A stretch of DNA of 64,000 bases from Palsa-870 sp035937155 (GTDB taxonomy: Bacteria; Chloroflexota; Dormibacteria; Dormibacterales; Dormibacteraceae). The DNA lies in the NCBI GenBank assembly GCA_035937155.1, contig DASYVJ010000089.1, positions 43,072-107,071 of the forward strand. The letters are read 5' to 3'. Every line of letters begins with the position of its first letter. Position 1 is the stretch's first letter. Of this stretch, positions 42,023 through 51,344 are shown piece after piece. Position numbers and translations under genes: made by a program. The notes beneath the pieces were generated by a model. That model worked only from the letters and a program-made list of their open reading frames with translations. It ran no database searches and had not been told where the DNA came from.

Positions 42023-42934
42023 TTGATTGGCCTGATCTCCCCTCGATCTTCGGCCACGTCGGACCGCATAAGACAGACCGTCGCGCTGCTGAATCGACGT
42101 GGCTACGCGCTGTCGCCGGAACGCATCGCTGAGGTGTGCCTCGGCGGCGCGATCTCGACCGACGAGGTGCGGTGGGCGGTGGCGGCCGGCCGGGACCTCG
42201 TCATCGCGGAGGGCCTCGTGGTCGATCGCTCCGCCGCGGGCAGGGTGAACGAGATCCGGTCGCGCGCGATCTGCCACGGCGAAGACGCAGAACAGTACAT
42301 CCGGATGACGCGGCGGTTCGTGCGAACACTGGTGGCGGTCGCTCCGTTCATCCGCGGCGTGTCGATCGCGGGCTCGCTCGCGAGCGGCGGTTTTCGGGCC
42401 TCAGACGATGTCGATCTCAACCTCGTCGTCGACGATGGTCACCGGCATCTCGCGTACGTAGCGGTGAACGCTCTCGGGCTGGTTCACGCGCTCGCGCACC
42501 GAGCGAAACCTGTCGACGACCTCACGCGGCGGCCGCTGGCGCCGCGCCTCATGACCGCGAACCTGATCCTCGAGCGCTCGCAGTGCCTACCTCTCGAGCG
42601 CCAGGACGCGGACATGGCATTCGAGCTGCTGATGGCCGAGCCGGTCTTCGGGGCTGACGCGATACGCGAGGTGATCCACGCCAACCCCGCCCTGCTGGAG
42701 CAATTCCCGCAGCTGTCGGACAAGCCTGCCCCGCTGCTCGTCGATCCACCCCGCCGGCGCTTGCCTGCAGCGCTGTTTCCACATCTTCTCGACGGCGCCG
42801 CACGGGCCCTCGGAGAAAGCGCCTGGCGATACATGCAGTGGACCCGACGGCACCACCCCGACGCTGTGGCCCGTGTGAGATATGTGCGCTCGACCATGCG
42901 TCCGTACACGTTGTTCGACAGGCCGTCTAGTTGA
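42023..42934 (+). CDS. Nucleotidyltransferase-fold protein
   Basis: 303 aa from TTG 42023, with GGAGG at 42011-42015. Residues ~104-135 (GVSIAGSLASGGFRASDDVD, then LNLVV) are the NTase-superfamily GS...DxD signature. Residues ~1-75 are a helical domain (RIRQTVALLNRRGYALSPE), and the C-terminus is helical. The substrate is unknown; minimal nucleotidyltransferases and aminoglycoside-type enzymes share the motif. First gene of the 42.0-50.1 kb operon; its stop overlaps the glycosyltransferase start by 4 nt. Confidence 0.75.
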   Translation: MIGLISPRSSATSDRIRQTVALLNRRGYALSPERIAEVCLGGAISTDEVRWAVAAGRDLVIAEGLVVDRSAAGRVNEIRSRAICHGEDAEQYIRMTRRFVRTLVAVAPFIRGVSIAGSLASGGFRASDDVDLNLVVDDGHRHLAYVAVNALGLVHALAHRAKPVDDLTRRPLAPRLMTANLILERSQCLPLERQDADMAFELLMAEPVFGADAIREVIHANPALLEQFPQLSDKPAPLLVDPPRRRLPAALFPHLLDGAARALGESAWRYMQWTRRHHPDAVARVRYVRSTMRPYTLFDRPSS

Positions 42935-45900
42935 TCCTGACCGTCGCCGTCACGATCCTCGCCGTCACGAGCGTCCTCCTGTTCGCCTTCGGCCTGAACC
43001 TGCTCTACCTCACCTGGCGCGCGACTCGCTTGCGCGCCCCCACCCAACGAGCCACGGTCCGTGAGAACGAGCCCCTCGTCTGCGTGCAGGTTCCTGTTTA
43101 CAACGAGCGCTACGTGGCCGAGCGCGTTCTTGATGCGGTGTGCGCGATCGACTGGCCGGCGGACCGCCTCGAGGTCCAGGTGCTCGACGACTCAGACGAT
43201 GAGACGACCTCGATCGTAGCGACGCGCGCGGCGATGTGGCGTCTCAAGGGATTGCGGGTCAGCCATGTGAGGCGTGGAACGCGCACGGGTTACAAGGCAG
43301 GCGCGCTCGCGTACGGCTTGACCCTCACCGACGCTCCGTTCATCGCCATTTTCGACGCAGATTTTGTCCCGCCGCCCGACTTTCTGCGGCGGACGCTCGG
43401 CGCGTTCGACGATCCTGCGATCGGGTTCGCCCAGGCACGATGGGGTCATCTCGACGAGGGCTATTCGTGGTTCACGCGGCTCCAGGCGCTGGCGATCGAC
43501 TTTCACTTCCTCGTCGAGCAGGCCGTGCGTTCCGCCAATGGCTACTTCACCAACTTCACGGGCACCGCCGGGGTCTGGAGACACGCTGCGATCGAGGACT
43601 CGGGCGGATGGAGCGCGGATACACTGACTGAGGATCTCGACCTGAGCTATCGCGCTCAGCTGCGTGGATGGCGTGCGGCTTATTTCGAAGACCTCGTCGT
43701 GCCGGAAGAGCTTCCCGTGTCGATCGATGCCTACCGCCGCCAGCAATCGAGGTGGGCGACCGGCAGCTTCCAATCCGCGTTCAAGCTGCTGATCCCTGTG
43801 CTGCGCAGCCGCAATCGGGTGGCGGTCAAGCTTCAGGCAACGGTTCACCTGCTCGCCTACGGGATAGGCCCACTGATGTTGATCCAGCTCTTGTGCTATC
43901 CCGCGATGCTGCTCACGATCGGCCCACGCGGTCTCCCGTGGCCGCTCGCCGACGCGTCGGTGCTCGTCGTCGTGGTCGCCGTGTCGCCGTGGTTCGGTTT
44001 CATCGTCGCTCAGACACGGCTCGGACGGCGTTGGTGGTCGGGTCTGCCGTCGCTGCTCTGCCAGATCGTCGGAGCCGGGATGTCGCTGACGGCGATGGTG
44101 GCCCTGTTTCGCGCGACCCGGCCAGGCGGACAGTTCGTCCGGACGCCGAAGCACCGGATCGAGCAGCCCGGCCAGGAATGGCGGCATCAGGCATACGTGC
44201 GAGTCGGGGATCCACGGGCGGTGGCCGAGGCCCTGTTCGGGCTGGGCTCACTTGCCATCGTGCCGCTTGCCGGAGTGATGCACCAGTGGCTGCTGGTGCT
44301 ATACGCGAGCATGTTCGCTATCGGCTTCCTCGTCCTGGCCGCGCTAAGCGCGATCGACACGCTCGAGGTGCTGACCCTGCGGAACCTCGGCCGGCGCGCC
44401 CTGGCGCGACTCCAGTCAGCGGGTCCAGCGCTCGTCCTGCTTGGGCTTTGCGCGCTCTTGCTGCTCTTCGCCGCGCAGACGCCGGAGCCGTTCGAAGACG
44501 GGTACGGCCACTGGTTGATTGCCGCGAACCTCGCCTCGACCGGCAACTTGCACGACCCCTTGTTCGGCATGGAGGACACCTGGCTCCCCGGCTATCACGT
44601 GCTCGCAGCCGCGGTGCTGCAGACGTTCGGGCTGTGGCAGCTTGGCGCGCTGAAGGCGCTGGGAGCCTTGCTCGGGCTGATCACCCTTTCGTGCGTTTAC
44701 GCCCTCGCCCCGAACCCGCGCCAGGCCCGGCTCGCCGTCGCCCTGCTGGCCCTCAACCCCGTCTTCCTGTTCACCTCCGGGTCGGCGGTGGTCGAGCCGC
44801 TGCTCACCGCACTCCTCACGGCTGCGGCGCTGGCTGCGGTCCGCGCGCGGATGAAGCTCGCAGCCCTGCTTGCTGTGCTCGCATGCCTCACCGCCACCAA
44901 AGCCTGGGTCTGGATCGGGGCGGTGGCCGGCTTCGCGGCGGTCGAGTCCGTGCGGCGGCGAGCGCCGCGCGGCTGGCGGATGCCCGCGGTTGCCTACGCA
45001 GTGCCAGCGATCGCGGTACTGGTCTTCCTTCAGCTCGGCTTCGCACCGGCAAACCATTCCGTCGCGCGCGGTGCGCTCGAGGTGACCTCGGCCACCGCCC
45101 GCGGAAGCGTGCCGGTCGGAGCCCTGGCGCGCGTTGCCGAGCTGGCCCAAACCTTCGGCCTGGCCGCCCTCCCGCTCTTCGCTTTCGGCGCGATCGGGTT
45201 GTGGTCTCTATTGCATCCTGCCTCACCAAAAGCCCGATCGACCCTGCGCTTCCTCCACGTCCCTGCCCTCGTCTACCTGGTGGCTGTATTCGCGCTGGTC
45301 GCCATCGGCGCTTACACTGGCAGCCACCGCTACCTCTACCCCGCGCTGCCCTCTCTTGCTCTCCTGGCTGCGGCTGCGCTCGACCGATACGCACCCGCCG
45401 TCCGTGTGGCGGCGCTCGCCGCCACCGCTTTGATCGCGGTCGGGTTCGTGCCGATCTTCGCCGGCTTCGCGGCGGACAATGCGGGCCTGATCGCGGCCGG
45501 CCGGGCCACTGGTGGCAGCACGGGCCTTCTGGTCACGGATTCACCGGTGGTCGCGTTCTACAGCGGCAAACCAACCTCCCAGATCACCGGCTCGCGAGCG
45601 CTGCCGCTTGATCGCGCGCTTGCCGTGGACTGGTTGCGTGGGCACGCGGTGACGGAGCTCGTGGTCGAGAACGTGAGCTACTACCGCGCGACGGCAATAT
45701 TTCCTGAGCTCGCGGCCGGCCGGCCAACTGCGCCATTCGAGTCGCTGGGGACGCAGTCGAGCTACCAGGTCTACGGCGGCAAGCCCGTCTACGCCTACCG
45801 GCTGGGTGCAGCCCGGGCGCTGCAGTCGATCTATCCGGGTGTGGATGCCACGGTCGCTTCGACGCCTGGTCAAGGCAAGACCGCCCCACTGGCCAAAGGT

Positions 45901-46491
45901 GTGACTCTGAATGTTGCCGGCGCCAACGTGGCCGGCGAGGGCATGGGCTTCGGCCTCCCGATCGTGCGCTACAGCGACGGCTGGGTGTACTCCCGGACCT
46001 CTACGACTGTCGACATCTCTTCAGACGGGAGCGCGGTCTGGAAGCGCACTTTCCAGCTCGACGAGATCGGCGGAGATGCAGCGCACAACTATTCGTTTGT
46101 GCCCGTCGCGTCGCGGGGCGCGATCGAGGTGACGTACACGGTCGACGCGACTGGCTTATCGGTTAGCGTGCGGCCAGTCTGGCTCGCTCCGGGGCTCACT
46201 CAGGTCGGGATCCTCAACGAGCAGTCAGCGGCATTCGATGATTTCGCAGACTCGAATCAAACCCTGGTCGGCGGGCGCTTTCCGAACTGGGTCTCCGTCG
46301 AGGGCAGCTGGGGGCGGCTCCGCTCAGGAAACCTCGGCGTCGAGTGGTCCGTACCCGCCATCGCCGGCGCGGTTCTCCACGCGGGACGCGAGCTGAAGGT
46401 CCGCGACTTCAACTGGGCAGGGCTGGACTACATCTTCCCGCCCACCTTCAACGGCATCGACTATCACATCAACGTGAAGGAGGCGAGATGA
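42931..46491 (+). CDS. GT2 + GT-C fusion glycosyltransferase with C-terminal soluble domain
   Basis: 1186 aa. Residues 1-30 one helix; ~45-280 a processive-type GT2 with D86/D87, DAD at 142-144, TED at 233-235 and QQSRW at 271-275, as in cellulose/mannan synthases; then about five helices to ~475. From ~497 a second, GT-C-like membrane module begins: LVLLGLCALLLLFAAQ, then FEDGYGHW with a possible catalytic E522/D523, WLPGYHVLAA, and about ten helices to ~845. Residues ~960-1186 are soluble, beta-rich and unrecognised. TTG start overlaps the previous stop. Fusion of two membrane glycosyltransferases is unusual. Confidence 0.85.
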   Translation: MILTVAVTILAVTSVLLFAFGLNLLYLTWRATRLRAPTQRATVRENEPLVCVQVPVYNERYVAERVLDAVCAIDWPADRLEVQVLDDSDDETTSIVATRAAMWRLKGLRVSHVRRGTRTGYKAGALAYGLTLTDAPFIAIFDADFVPPPDFLRRTLGAFDDPAIGFAQARWGHLDEGYSWFTRLQALAIDFHFLVEQAVRSANGYFTNFTGTAGVWRHAAIEDSGGWSADTLTEDLDLSYRAQLRGWRAAYFEDLVVPEELPVSIDAYRRQQSRWATGSFQSAFKLLIPVLRSRNRVAVKLQATVHLLAYGIGPLMLIQLLCYPAMLLTIGPRGLPWPLADASVLVVVVAVSPWFGFIVAQTRLGRRWWSGLPSLLCQIVGAGMSLTAMVALFRATRPGGQFVRTPKHRIEQPGQEWRHQAYVRVGDPRAVAEALFGLGSLAIVPLAGVMHQWLLVLYASMFAIGFLVLAALSAIDTLEVLTLRNLGRRALARLQSAGPALVLLGLCALLLLFAAQTPEPFEDGYGHWLIAANLASTGNLHDPLFGMEDTWLPGYHVLAAAVLQTFGLWQLGALKALGALLGLITLSCVYALAPNPRQARLAVALLALNPVFLFTSGSAVVEPLLTALLTAAALAAVRARMKLAALLAVLACLTATKAWVWIGAVAGFAAVESVRRRAPRGWRMPAVAYAVPAIAVLVFLQLGFAPANHSVARGALEVTSATARGSVPVGALARVAELAQTFGLAALPLFAFGAIGLWSLLHPASPKARSTLRFLHVPALVYLVAVFALVAIGAYTGSHRYLYPALPSLALLAAAALDRYAPAVRVAALAATALIAVGFVPIFAGFAADNAGLIAAGRATGGSTGLLVTDSPVVAFYSGKPTSQITGSRALPLDRALAVDWLRGHAVTELVVENVSYYRATAIFPELAAGRPTAPFESLGTQSSYQVYGGKPVYAYRLGAARALQSIYPGVDATVASTPGQGKTAPLAKGVTLNVAGANVAGEGMGFGLPIVRYSDGWVYSRTSTTVDISSDGSAVWKRTFQLDEIGGDAAHNYSFVPVASRGAIEVTYTVDATGLSVSVRPVWLAPGLTQVGILNEQSAAFDDFADSNQTLVGGRFPNWVSVEGSWGRLRSGNLGVEWSVPAIAGAVLHAGRELKVRDFNWAGLDYIFPPTFNGIDYHINVKEAR

Positions 46492-47837
46492 CGCCAACAG
46501 AAAAGCCAAAAGAAAAGGTGGACGTCGTGCTGGTCTACCCCCAGCGCGCGCCGGCTCAAGGGCGTCACTGGATCATGCCGTCGCTTGGACTCATGTACCT
46601 GAGCGCGTCGCTGCAGCGCGCCGGCTACACGGTTCGGCACATCGATCACACGTTCCTCGAGCGGCGCGAGGTCCTGGACCAGATCGAACGCCTGCAGCCG
46701 TCGGTGATCGGGATCTACTGCATGATCACGATGCAGGACGAGGCACTCTCGCTGGCCGCGCAGGTACGCGGCAAAGCGCTGACCGTGGTCGGCGGCCCTT
46801 ACCCGTCGGGCGAGCCCGAGACTTTCGTCGACCAGTTCGACCTCGTGGCCGTCGGCGAAGGCGAGGCGACGATAGTGCAGATCATGGAGCACCTCGACGA
46901 CCGCCGCTTCGAGGACATCGCGGGGCTGGTCTTCAAGCGCGATGGAGTCATCGTTCGGGGCGAGGCGAAACTCCGCACCAAGGATATGTCTCACCTTCCG
47001 CTGCCTTACCGGGGCGACGTCCCGAATGCCGAATACATCCGCTACTGGCGCAAGCACTGGAAGGACGCGACGACTCCGCTGATGTCGACGCGCGGCTGTC
47101 CTTTCCGCTGCGACTTCTGCCATAAGTCCGTGTTCGGCGACCTGTTCAGCGCGAGACCCGTCGAATCGGTGGTCGCAGAGATGCGCGAGATCGCCGAGCT
47201 TGGCTACGACCACATCTGGATGTCGGACGACCTGTTCACGCTCAACTACAAGCGCACGTTCGAGCTCGCACAGGCAATAGAAGCGGCACATCTTCCCCTC
47301 ACCTGGGAATGCCTGAGCCGGGTCACGCACGTCGACCGCGCGCTATTCGAGCAGATGCGTCGCGCCGGATGCAAGCGGATCTTCTTCGGCATCGAATCTG
47401 GCGATGAGACGGTGCTGAAGGAGATGAAGAAAGGCATCACGCCCGACCAGGCTCGCGCAGCGGTCGAGGCATGCGTCGCGGCAGGAATCAAAGCCGCCGG
47501 CTTCTTCATGGTCGGCTACCTTGGCGAAACCACCGACTCGCTCATCCGCAGCATCAACTTTTCGAGCAGCCTTCCCCTGGATTACGTTAGCTACACGATC
47601 GCCTACCCGCTGCCCGGCACCGGCTTCTATGAGCGGGTGCGCGAGCGCCGCCAGCGCGGCGAGTGGCACAAGGTGCGGCACAACCGGCTGCTCTTCAACA
47701 CCGACTTCTCAGAGCACAAGCTTCGGGCGGCGATCTTGAAAGGCGCGATCCAGCACCGTCTCAACCGGATGCACCTGCGCCCGGCGGCCAGAGCCTTCCA
47801 GCTCGCCACCGATCCCGTGCTACGCGCGCTCAGGTAG
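46488..47837 (+). CDS. Cobalamin-binding radical SAM protein
   Basis: 449 aa, ATG overlapping the previous stop, GGAGG upstream. Residues ~10-145 are a B12-binding-type Rossmann fold (SLGLMYLSASLQRAGYTV, VGGPYPSGEPE, VGEGEATI). The 4Fe-4S cluster loop is STRGCPFRCDFCHKS with C204, C208, C211. Later ESGDETVLKEMKKGITPDQA and GFFMVGYLGETTDSL follow the BchE/HpnJ/PhpK pattern. Such enzymes methylate or rearrange lipids, hopanoids or natural products. Here it probably modifies the product of the neighbouring glycosyltransferase; inference from context. Confidence 0.88.
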   Translation: MTPTEKPKEKVDVVLVYPQRAPAQGRHWIMPSLGLMYLSASLQRAGYTVRHIDHTFLERREVLDQIERLQPSVIGIYCMITMQDEALSLAAQVRGKALTVVGGPYPSGEPETFVDQFDLVAVGEGEATIVQIMEHLDDRRFEDIAGLVFKRDGVIVRGEAKLRTKDMSHLPLPYRGDVPNAEYIRYWRKHWKDATTPLMSTRGCPFRCDFCHKSVFGDLFSARPVESVVAEMREIAELGYDHIWMSDDLFTLNYKRTFELAQAIEAAHLPLTWECLSRVTHVDRALFEQMRRAGCKRIFFGIESGDETVLKEMKKGITPDQARAAVEACVAAGIKAAGFFMVGYLGETTDSLIRSINFSSSLPLDYVSYTIAYPLPGTGFYERVRERRQRGEWHKVRHNRLLFNTDFSEHKLRAAILKGAIQHRLNRMHLRPAARAFQLATDPVLRALR

Positions 47838-47848
47838 CGGCTGCGCTG

Positions 47849-48751
47849 GTGAGCCTCGTGGCGGTTGCGTGCGGCGGCTCTGCGCCGGCGACCTCAACGC
47901 ACGGATATCCGGAGTCGGGCCTCGTGCTCCTGTCTCTTAATGACGGATCGGTCAAAGGCTCGGCTGCAATAGGCTCGGACCCGGTAGCGGTGATCGTGTC
48001 GGACGATGGCGCAATGGCCTATGTCGCCGACAGCGCACCCGGTGATGTTTACGGCGTGCGACTGCCTGACCTCAGGGTGGCCTGGAAGCACCATGTCGGC
48101 GGCGCGCCATTCGGGTTGCTGCTGCACGGAGGCCGCCTCTTCGTCAGCCTCTTTTCGGGAGCGCTGGTCGTCGATCTCGATTCCACCAGTGGCGTTCAAC
48201 TCGCAACTCACACCGTGCACGAAGGTCCCGCCGTACTGGCGATCGGCCCGGACGGCCGCGTTATGGTGGCCAGCACTCGCGGCCTGATCGATTACCTCGA
48301 TGGCACCACCTCGACGGCCGCCGGCCACGGTTTTGGTGTGGCTGTAGTGGACGGCCAGGTTTGGACCGCGGACTACGAACGTGCCGAGCTCGTGCGCGTA
48401 GGCGATGGTCACCGTGTGGGCCTTCCCCTGCCGGTGTTTCCTTTCTGGCTTGCGCCGGGCGCTTCCGGCACGCTGTTGATCGCCGCAGAAGGCGGCACGG
48501 AGGACACCGATCCCGGCGGCGTGTTCTCGTACGACACCAGGGCCACGTTCAACACGCTTGCGCGCCCGCGCGACCCGGATCAAGTTCTGCAATCGGGATC
48601 AAAGATCCTGGTGGCGGCGCACGGCGACCACGAGGTGCTTGTGATCGACGGCGGGCAGACCCACCATTGGGCCGTGGGCTCTGCGCCCGTCGCCATCGCA
48701 CCCGACGCTCCAGCGAACCTGCTGGTGTTGGCGGTCAACGCCCATGAGTGA
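47849..48751 (+). CDS. Lipoprotein with beta-propeller (YncE-like) repeats
   Basis: About 300 aa. Start uncertain: GTG 47849 gives only a very short signal before the lipobox Cys (LVAVACGG), while the open frame upstream (RATRAQVAAALVSLVAV) would make a better signal peptide but offers no standard start near it. The body has repeated strands such as DPVAVIVSDDGAMAYVADSA, GPAVLAIGPDGRVMVASTRG and APVAIAPDAPANLLVLAVN, a propeller pattern. Probably a surface-anchored binding protein. Follows the radical SAM gene by 11 bp and overlaps doxX by 8 nt. Confidence 0.7.
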   Translation: MSLVAVACGGSAPATSTHGYPESGLVLLSLNDGSVKGSAAIGSDPVAVIVSDDGAMAYVADSAPGDVYGVRLPDLRVAWKHHVGGAPFGLLLHGGRLFVSLFSGALVVDLDSTSGVQLATHTVHEGPAVLAIGPDGRVMVASTRGLIDYLDGTTSTAAGHGFGVAVVDGQVWTADYERAELVRVGDGHRVGLPLPVFPFWLAPGASGTLLIAAEGGTEDTDPGGVFSYDTRATFNTLARPRDPDQVLQSGSKILVAAHGDHEVLVIDGGQTHHWAVGSAPVAIAPDAPANLLVLAVNAHE

Positions 48752-49178
48752 AGCGTGGGCCAGCCTCTTCCGAATCGTCGTCGGACTGTTCTGGCTCTAT
48801 TACGCAAGCCAGAAGTGGCAAGGCGTGGGCTGGATGCACAGCCTCATGATCTCGACCGCTCGAGCCAACCCGATCCCCGGCTTGCATGAATTCCTGGTCT
48901 CGGTGGTGGTGCCCAACTGGATGCTGTTCGCACTTGCACAAGCGGCGGGTGAGACGGTCGTCGCCGTCCTCCTGATCCTTGGGTTGGGCACGCGCTGGGT
49001 GGCAATCCTCGGACTGCTGCTGGCGGGCAACCTTGCGTTGACCGTGGCCTTCGCGGCCGACCCGGGATTCCGCTGGTTGTACTACCTCGCCGTGCTCGTC
49101 AACGCGCAAGTGATCGTTTCCGGCGCAGGCCCATACGCGCTGTCGCGGTTCGGTTGGGTCCCCGCTTTCCTGCGCTGA
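48744..49178 (+). CDS. DoxX-like membrane protein
   Basis: 144 aa, four helices: FRIVVGLFWLYYASQKW, PNWMLFALAQAAGETVVAVL, WVAILGLLLAGNLALTVAFA and WLYYLAVLVNAQVIVSG. The ELGG-like AGETVVAVLLILGLGTRW is the DoxX/DUF4267 region. Function in the family ranges from quinone-linked to redox-stress complexes. Sandwiched between two lipoprotein genes with overlaps on both sides. Confidence 0.78.
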   Translation: MSEAWASLFRIVVGLFWLYYASQKWQGVGWMHSLMISTARANPIPGLHEFLVSVVVPNWMLFALAQAAGETVVAVLLILGLGTRWVAILGLLLAGNLALTVAFAADPGFRWLYYLAVLVNAQVIVSGAGPYALSRFGWVPAFLR

Positions 49179-49654
49179 CCGTCGTGGCGCTCGCCGTGCT
49201 CCTGGTCGCTTGCTCGGGGCCGGCCGGGATTTCCGTTCCACCCTCTTCGCCGCAGGCCAACGGGTGTCGGCCTGGGCCTCCCGAGGCGGGCGTGCACAAC
49301 CCGGATCGCCTGCAGGTCCTGGATCCCTGCAAGCACGCGGCGGGCGTCGCCGTCGACGTCGCTCACGAGGACGACGGCGACTACCACGTGTGGTTCAAGG
49401 TCGATCCTGGGTTCGAGTATCTGTTGAACGCCGAGAATCACTTTCAGGCGCAACCCGCGATGTTGGCGGAGATCACCCCCGACTGCCCGGCGACGACCAA
49501 TCCACCGGACGCGCAGTCGGCCGCCCGCTGTCCGAAGACCACCCTTTCCATCCCGCAGCTCGGCGACCACTTCGCGGTCGACGGCCCGTGGGTGCTGGAC
49601 ACCGACCACGGGTGGCGAGAGATTCACCCCGTCGACTCGATCCAGATACGCTAG
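49154..49654 (+). CDS. Lipoprotein, unknown function
   Basis: 166 aa from TTG 49154. Signal VVALAVLLVACSGPAG with lipobox LVAC. The mature part starts with a Pro/Ser linker and Cys pair (NGCRPGPPEAG, LDPCKHAAG), then an Asp/His-rich beta region (VAHEDDGDYHVWFKVDPGFE) and ends in DHFAVDGPWVLDTDHGWREI, a pattern I recall in secreted proteins annotated only as hypothetical. Overlaps doxX by 25 nt. Confidence 0.65.
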   Translation: MGPRFPALTVVALAVLLVACSGPAGISVPPSSPQANGCRPGPPEAGVHNPDRLQVLDPCKHAAGVAVDVAHEDDGDYHVWFKVDPGFEYLLNAENHFQAQPAMLAEITPDCPATTNPPDAQSAARCPKTTLSIPQLGDHFAVDGPWVLDTDHGWREIHPVDSIQIR

Positions 49655-49659
49655 ACATC

Positions 49660-50100
49660 GTGGGCGTCGACGCCGAGGGTTACGGCTTTCCGGACCACAA
49701 GCGCACTCTCGCGCGCCTGATGGAGGACATCAGGGTGCTTTCGCCGGCCGGAGTGGAGCGCGCGGCGATGGGTTGGGACCTTCACGTTGGCAAGGACGGG
49801 CTGAAAACTCTCCACGACGCGGAGAAGGCTACCCTCCACGCGATCGAGAAAGCCGATCGCGGTCCCGCCTGGGACGAGGTGCGCCGGTCGCTGTTCGGCC
49901 TGACAGAATCCGGGGCCGCGCTCATCTCCTGGAAGGCAGAGCACGGTGACATCGGCCACAAGGCTGAGGATGCCGCGTTTGCGGCCGCCCTCGGCCTGGT
50001 TGCCGGCGACCTGATCAGCAAGGAGCAAGCGGCCACGCTGATGCGACCGATGGCCGAGGCCCTGCCCTGGCTCTTGCCGGATGAAGCTAAGGCCGACTAG
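49660..50100 (+). CDS. Small helical protein, unknown
   Basis: 146 aa from GTG 49660, 5 bp after the lipoprotein gene. Predicted all-helical (GLKTLHDAEKATLHAIEKAD and AAFAAALGLVAGDLISKEQA). No motif recognised. Last gene of the operon; its stop overlaps the convergent reductase by 4 nt. Confidence 0.55.
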   Translation: MGVDAEGYGFPDHKRTLARLMEDIRVLSPAGVERAAMGWDLHVGKDGLKTLHDAEKATLHAIEKADRGPAWDEVRRSLFGLTESGAALISWKAEHGDIGHKAEDAAFAAALGLVAGDLISKEQAATLMRPMAEALPWLLPDEAKAD

Positions 50101-51332
50101 GAAGGCGCCTTGGCCGGCACGAGCTCGTTCAGGTCGACGCCCATGTCTGCAAGCGCCGACTCGCTCACGGGCCGGCGGCTTTCGATCAGCTTGCCGCCCA
50201 CCTCATTGGTCTTTGAGTCGTTCATAGACAGCACTGCGTCGACCAGCCCGTCGCGCAGGTAAAAGACCGAGAACTTGAGGCCGGCGCGGTCGCCACGCCA
50301 GACCGCGCGGTCGTCTCCAGATGCATTGCCGCGGTACTCGAGATTCACGTCGTACTGGTCAGACCAGAAATACGGGAGCTTGGTATAGGGCACGTCGCCA
50401 TCGACGATGTCAGCAGCGATACCGCGACCCTGGTTCTTCGCCACCTCCCAGTGCTCGACGCGAATCGGGCGCCCCAGCACCGGGTGCGGATGAAACGCGA
50501 TGTCCCCGCCGCAGTACACGCCGTCAGCCGCACGCAATGCTTCGTCGACGCGAACGCCACCGCCTTCGATGGGTAGGCCGAGCGCTTTTGGCAGGTCTAG
50601 GTTGGGCTCGATGCCGATGGCCTCCAGGACCAGGTCGACCTCTTCACGCCGGCCATCCGAAAGCGTGACGCCGACCACTCGGCTGCCCTCGGTGTGCCAG
50701 CTCTGGACTGTCGTTCCGGTCCGTACATCCACGCCGTTGGACCGGTGAATCGTCGCGTAGATCTCGCCGACGTCTCGACCCAGAGCACGAGACAGAGGTA
50801 CTGGCGCGGCCTCGATCATGAGCACCTCTTTGCCAAGCTGCCTGGCGGAAGCGCCGACCTCCGCGCCGATGAAGCCGGCGCCCATCAGCAGCAGTCGCGA
50901 CGTACGCTCGAGCGCCTGGCGGATGGCCTGGCTGTCGCGGAGCGAGCGCAGCGTGAGCACATTGTCGGAGCGAGGCACGTTTGGCAGTCGACGCGGGGTT
51001 CCGCCGAGACCAAGAATGAGTGCGTCGAACTCGACCTCGCCGCCACCGTCCACGGCGAGCTTGCCCGTGGAAAGTGAGCCACCCGCCACGCGCCGGTTCA
51101 GCTGAAGCTCGATCCCCTGTTTTGCGTACTCGGCTTCTTCGTGGAGAAAGACCTTTGGCAGCTCGACCTCGCCGCGCAGGAATTCCTTGGAGAGGTATGG
51201 GCGGTCATATGGGCGATCGTGGTCGGCGCTGATGATCGTCACCTTGCCATCGAAACCGCGCTTGCGCAGCGCGAAGGCCGCCGCGTCGCCGGTTCCCCCA
51301 CCACCCACGATGACGACTCGCTTTACGGCCAT
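50097..51332 (-). CDS. FAD-dependent ferredoxin/rubredoxin reductase
   Basis: 411 aa. N-terminal FAD site VVIVGGGGTGDAAAFALRKR; NAD site LLLMGAGFIGAEVGASARQL; the ATG-like GVYCGGDIAFHPHPVLGRPI near 285. The C-terminal ~80 residues match the reductase C-domain (RVEHWEVAKNQGRGIAADIV). Members pass NAD(P)H electrons to ferredoxin of P450 or dioxygenase systems, but none is adjacent. It follows ilvE by 12 bp on the same strand; GAGAGGG upstream acts as SD. Confidence 0.88.
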   Translation of the reverse strand: MAVKRVVIVGGGGTGDAAAFALRKRGFDGKVTIISADHDRPYDRPYLSKEFLRGEVELPKVFLHEEAEYAKQGIELQLNRRVAGGSLSTGKLAVDGGGEVEFDALILGLGGTPRRLPNVPRSDNVLTLRSLRDSQAIRQALERTSRLLLMGAGFIGAEVGASARQLGKEVLMIEAAPVPLSRALGRDVGEIYATIHRSNGVDVRTGTTVQSWHTEGSRVVGVTLSDGRREEVDLVLEAIGIEPNLDLPKALGLPIEGGGVRVDEALRAADGVYCGGDIAFHPHPVLGRPIRVEHWEVAKNQGRGIAADIVDGDVPYTKLPYFWSDQYDVNLEYRGNASGDDRAVWRGDRAGLKFSVFYLRDGLVDAVLSMNDSKTNEVGGKLIESRRPVSESALADMGVDLNELVPAKAPS

Positions 51333-51344
51333 GAATCAACCCTC

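Noticed and set aside
43668..45611. 647-codon frame inside the large glycosyltransferase gene
   Set aside because: Same strand, shifted frame, Arg-rich; the long frame 42931-46491 carries all motifs.
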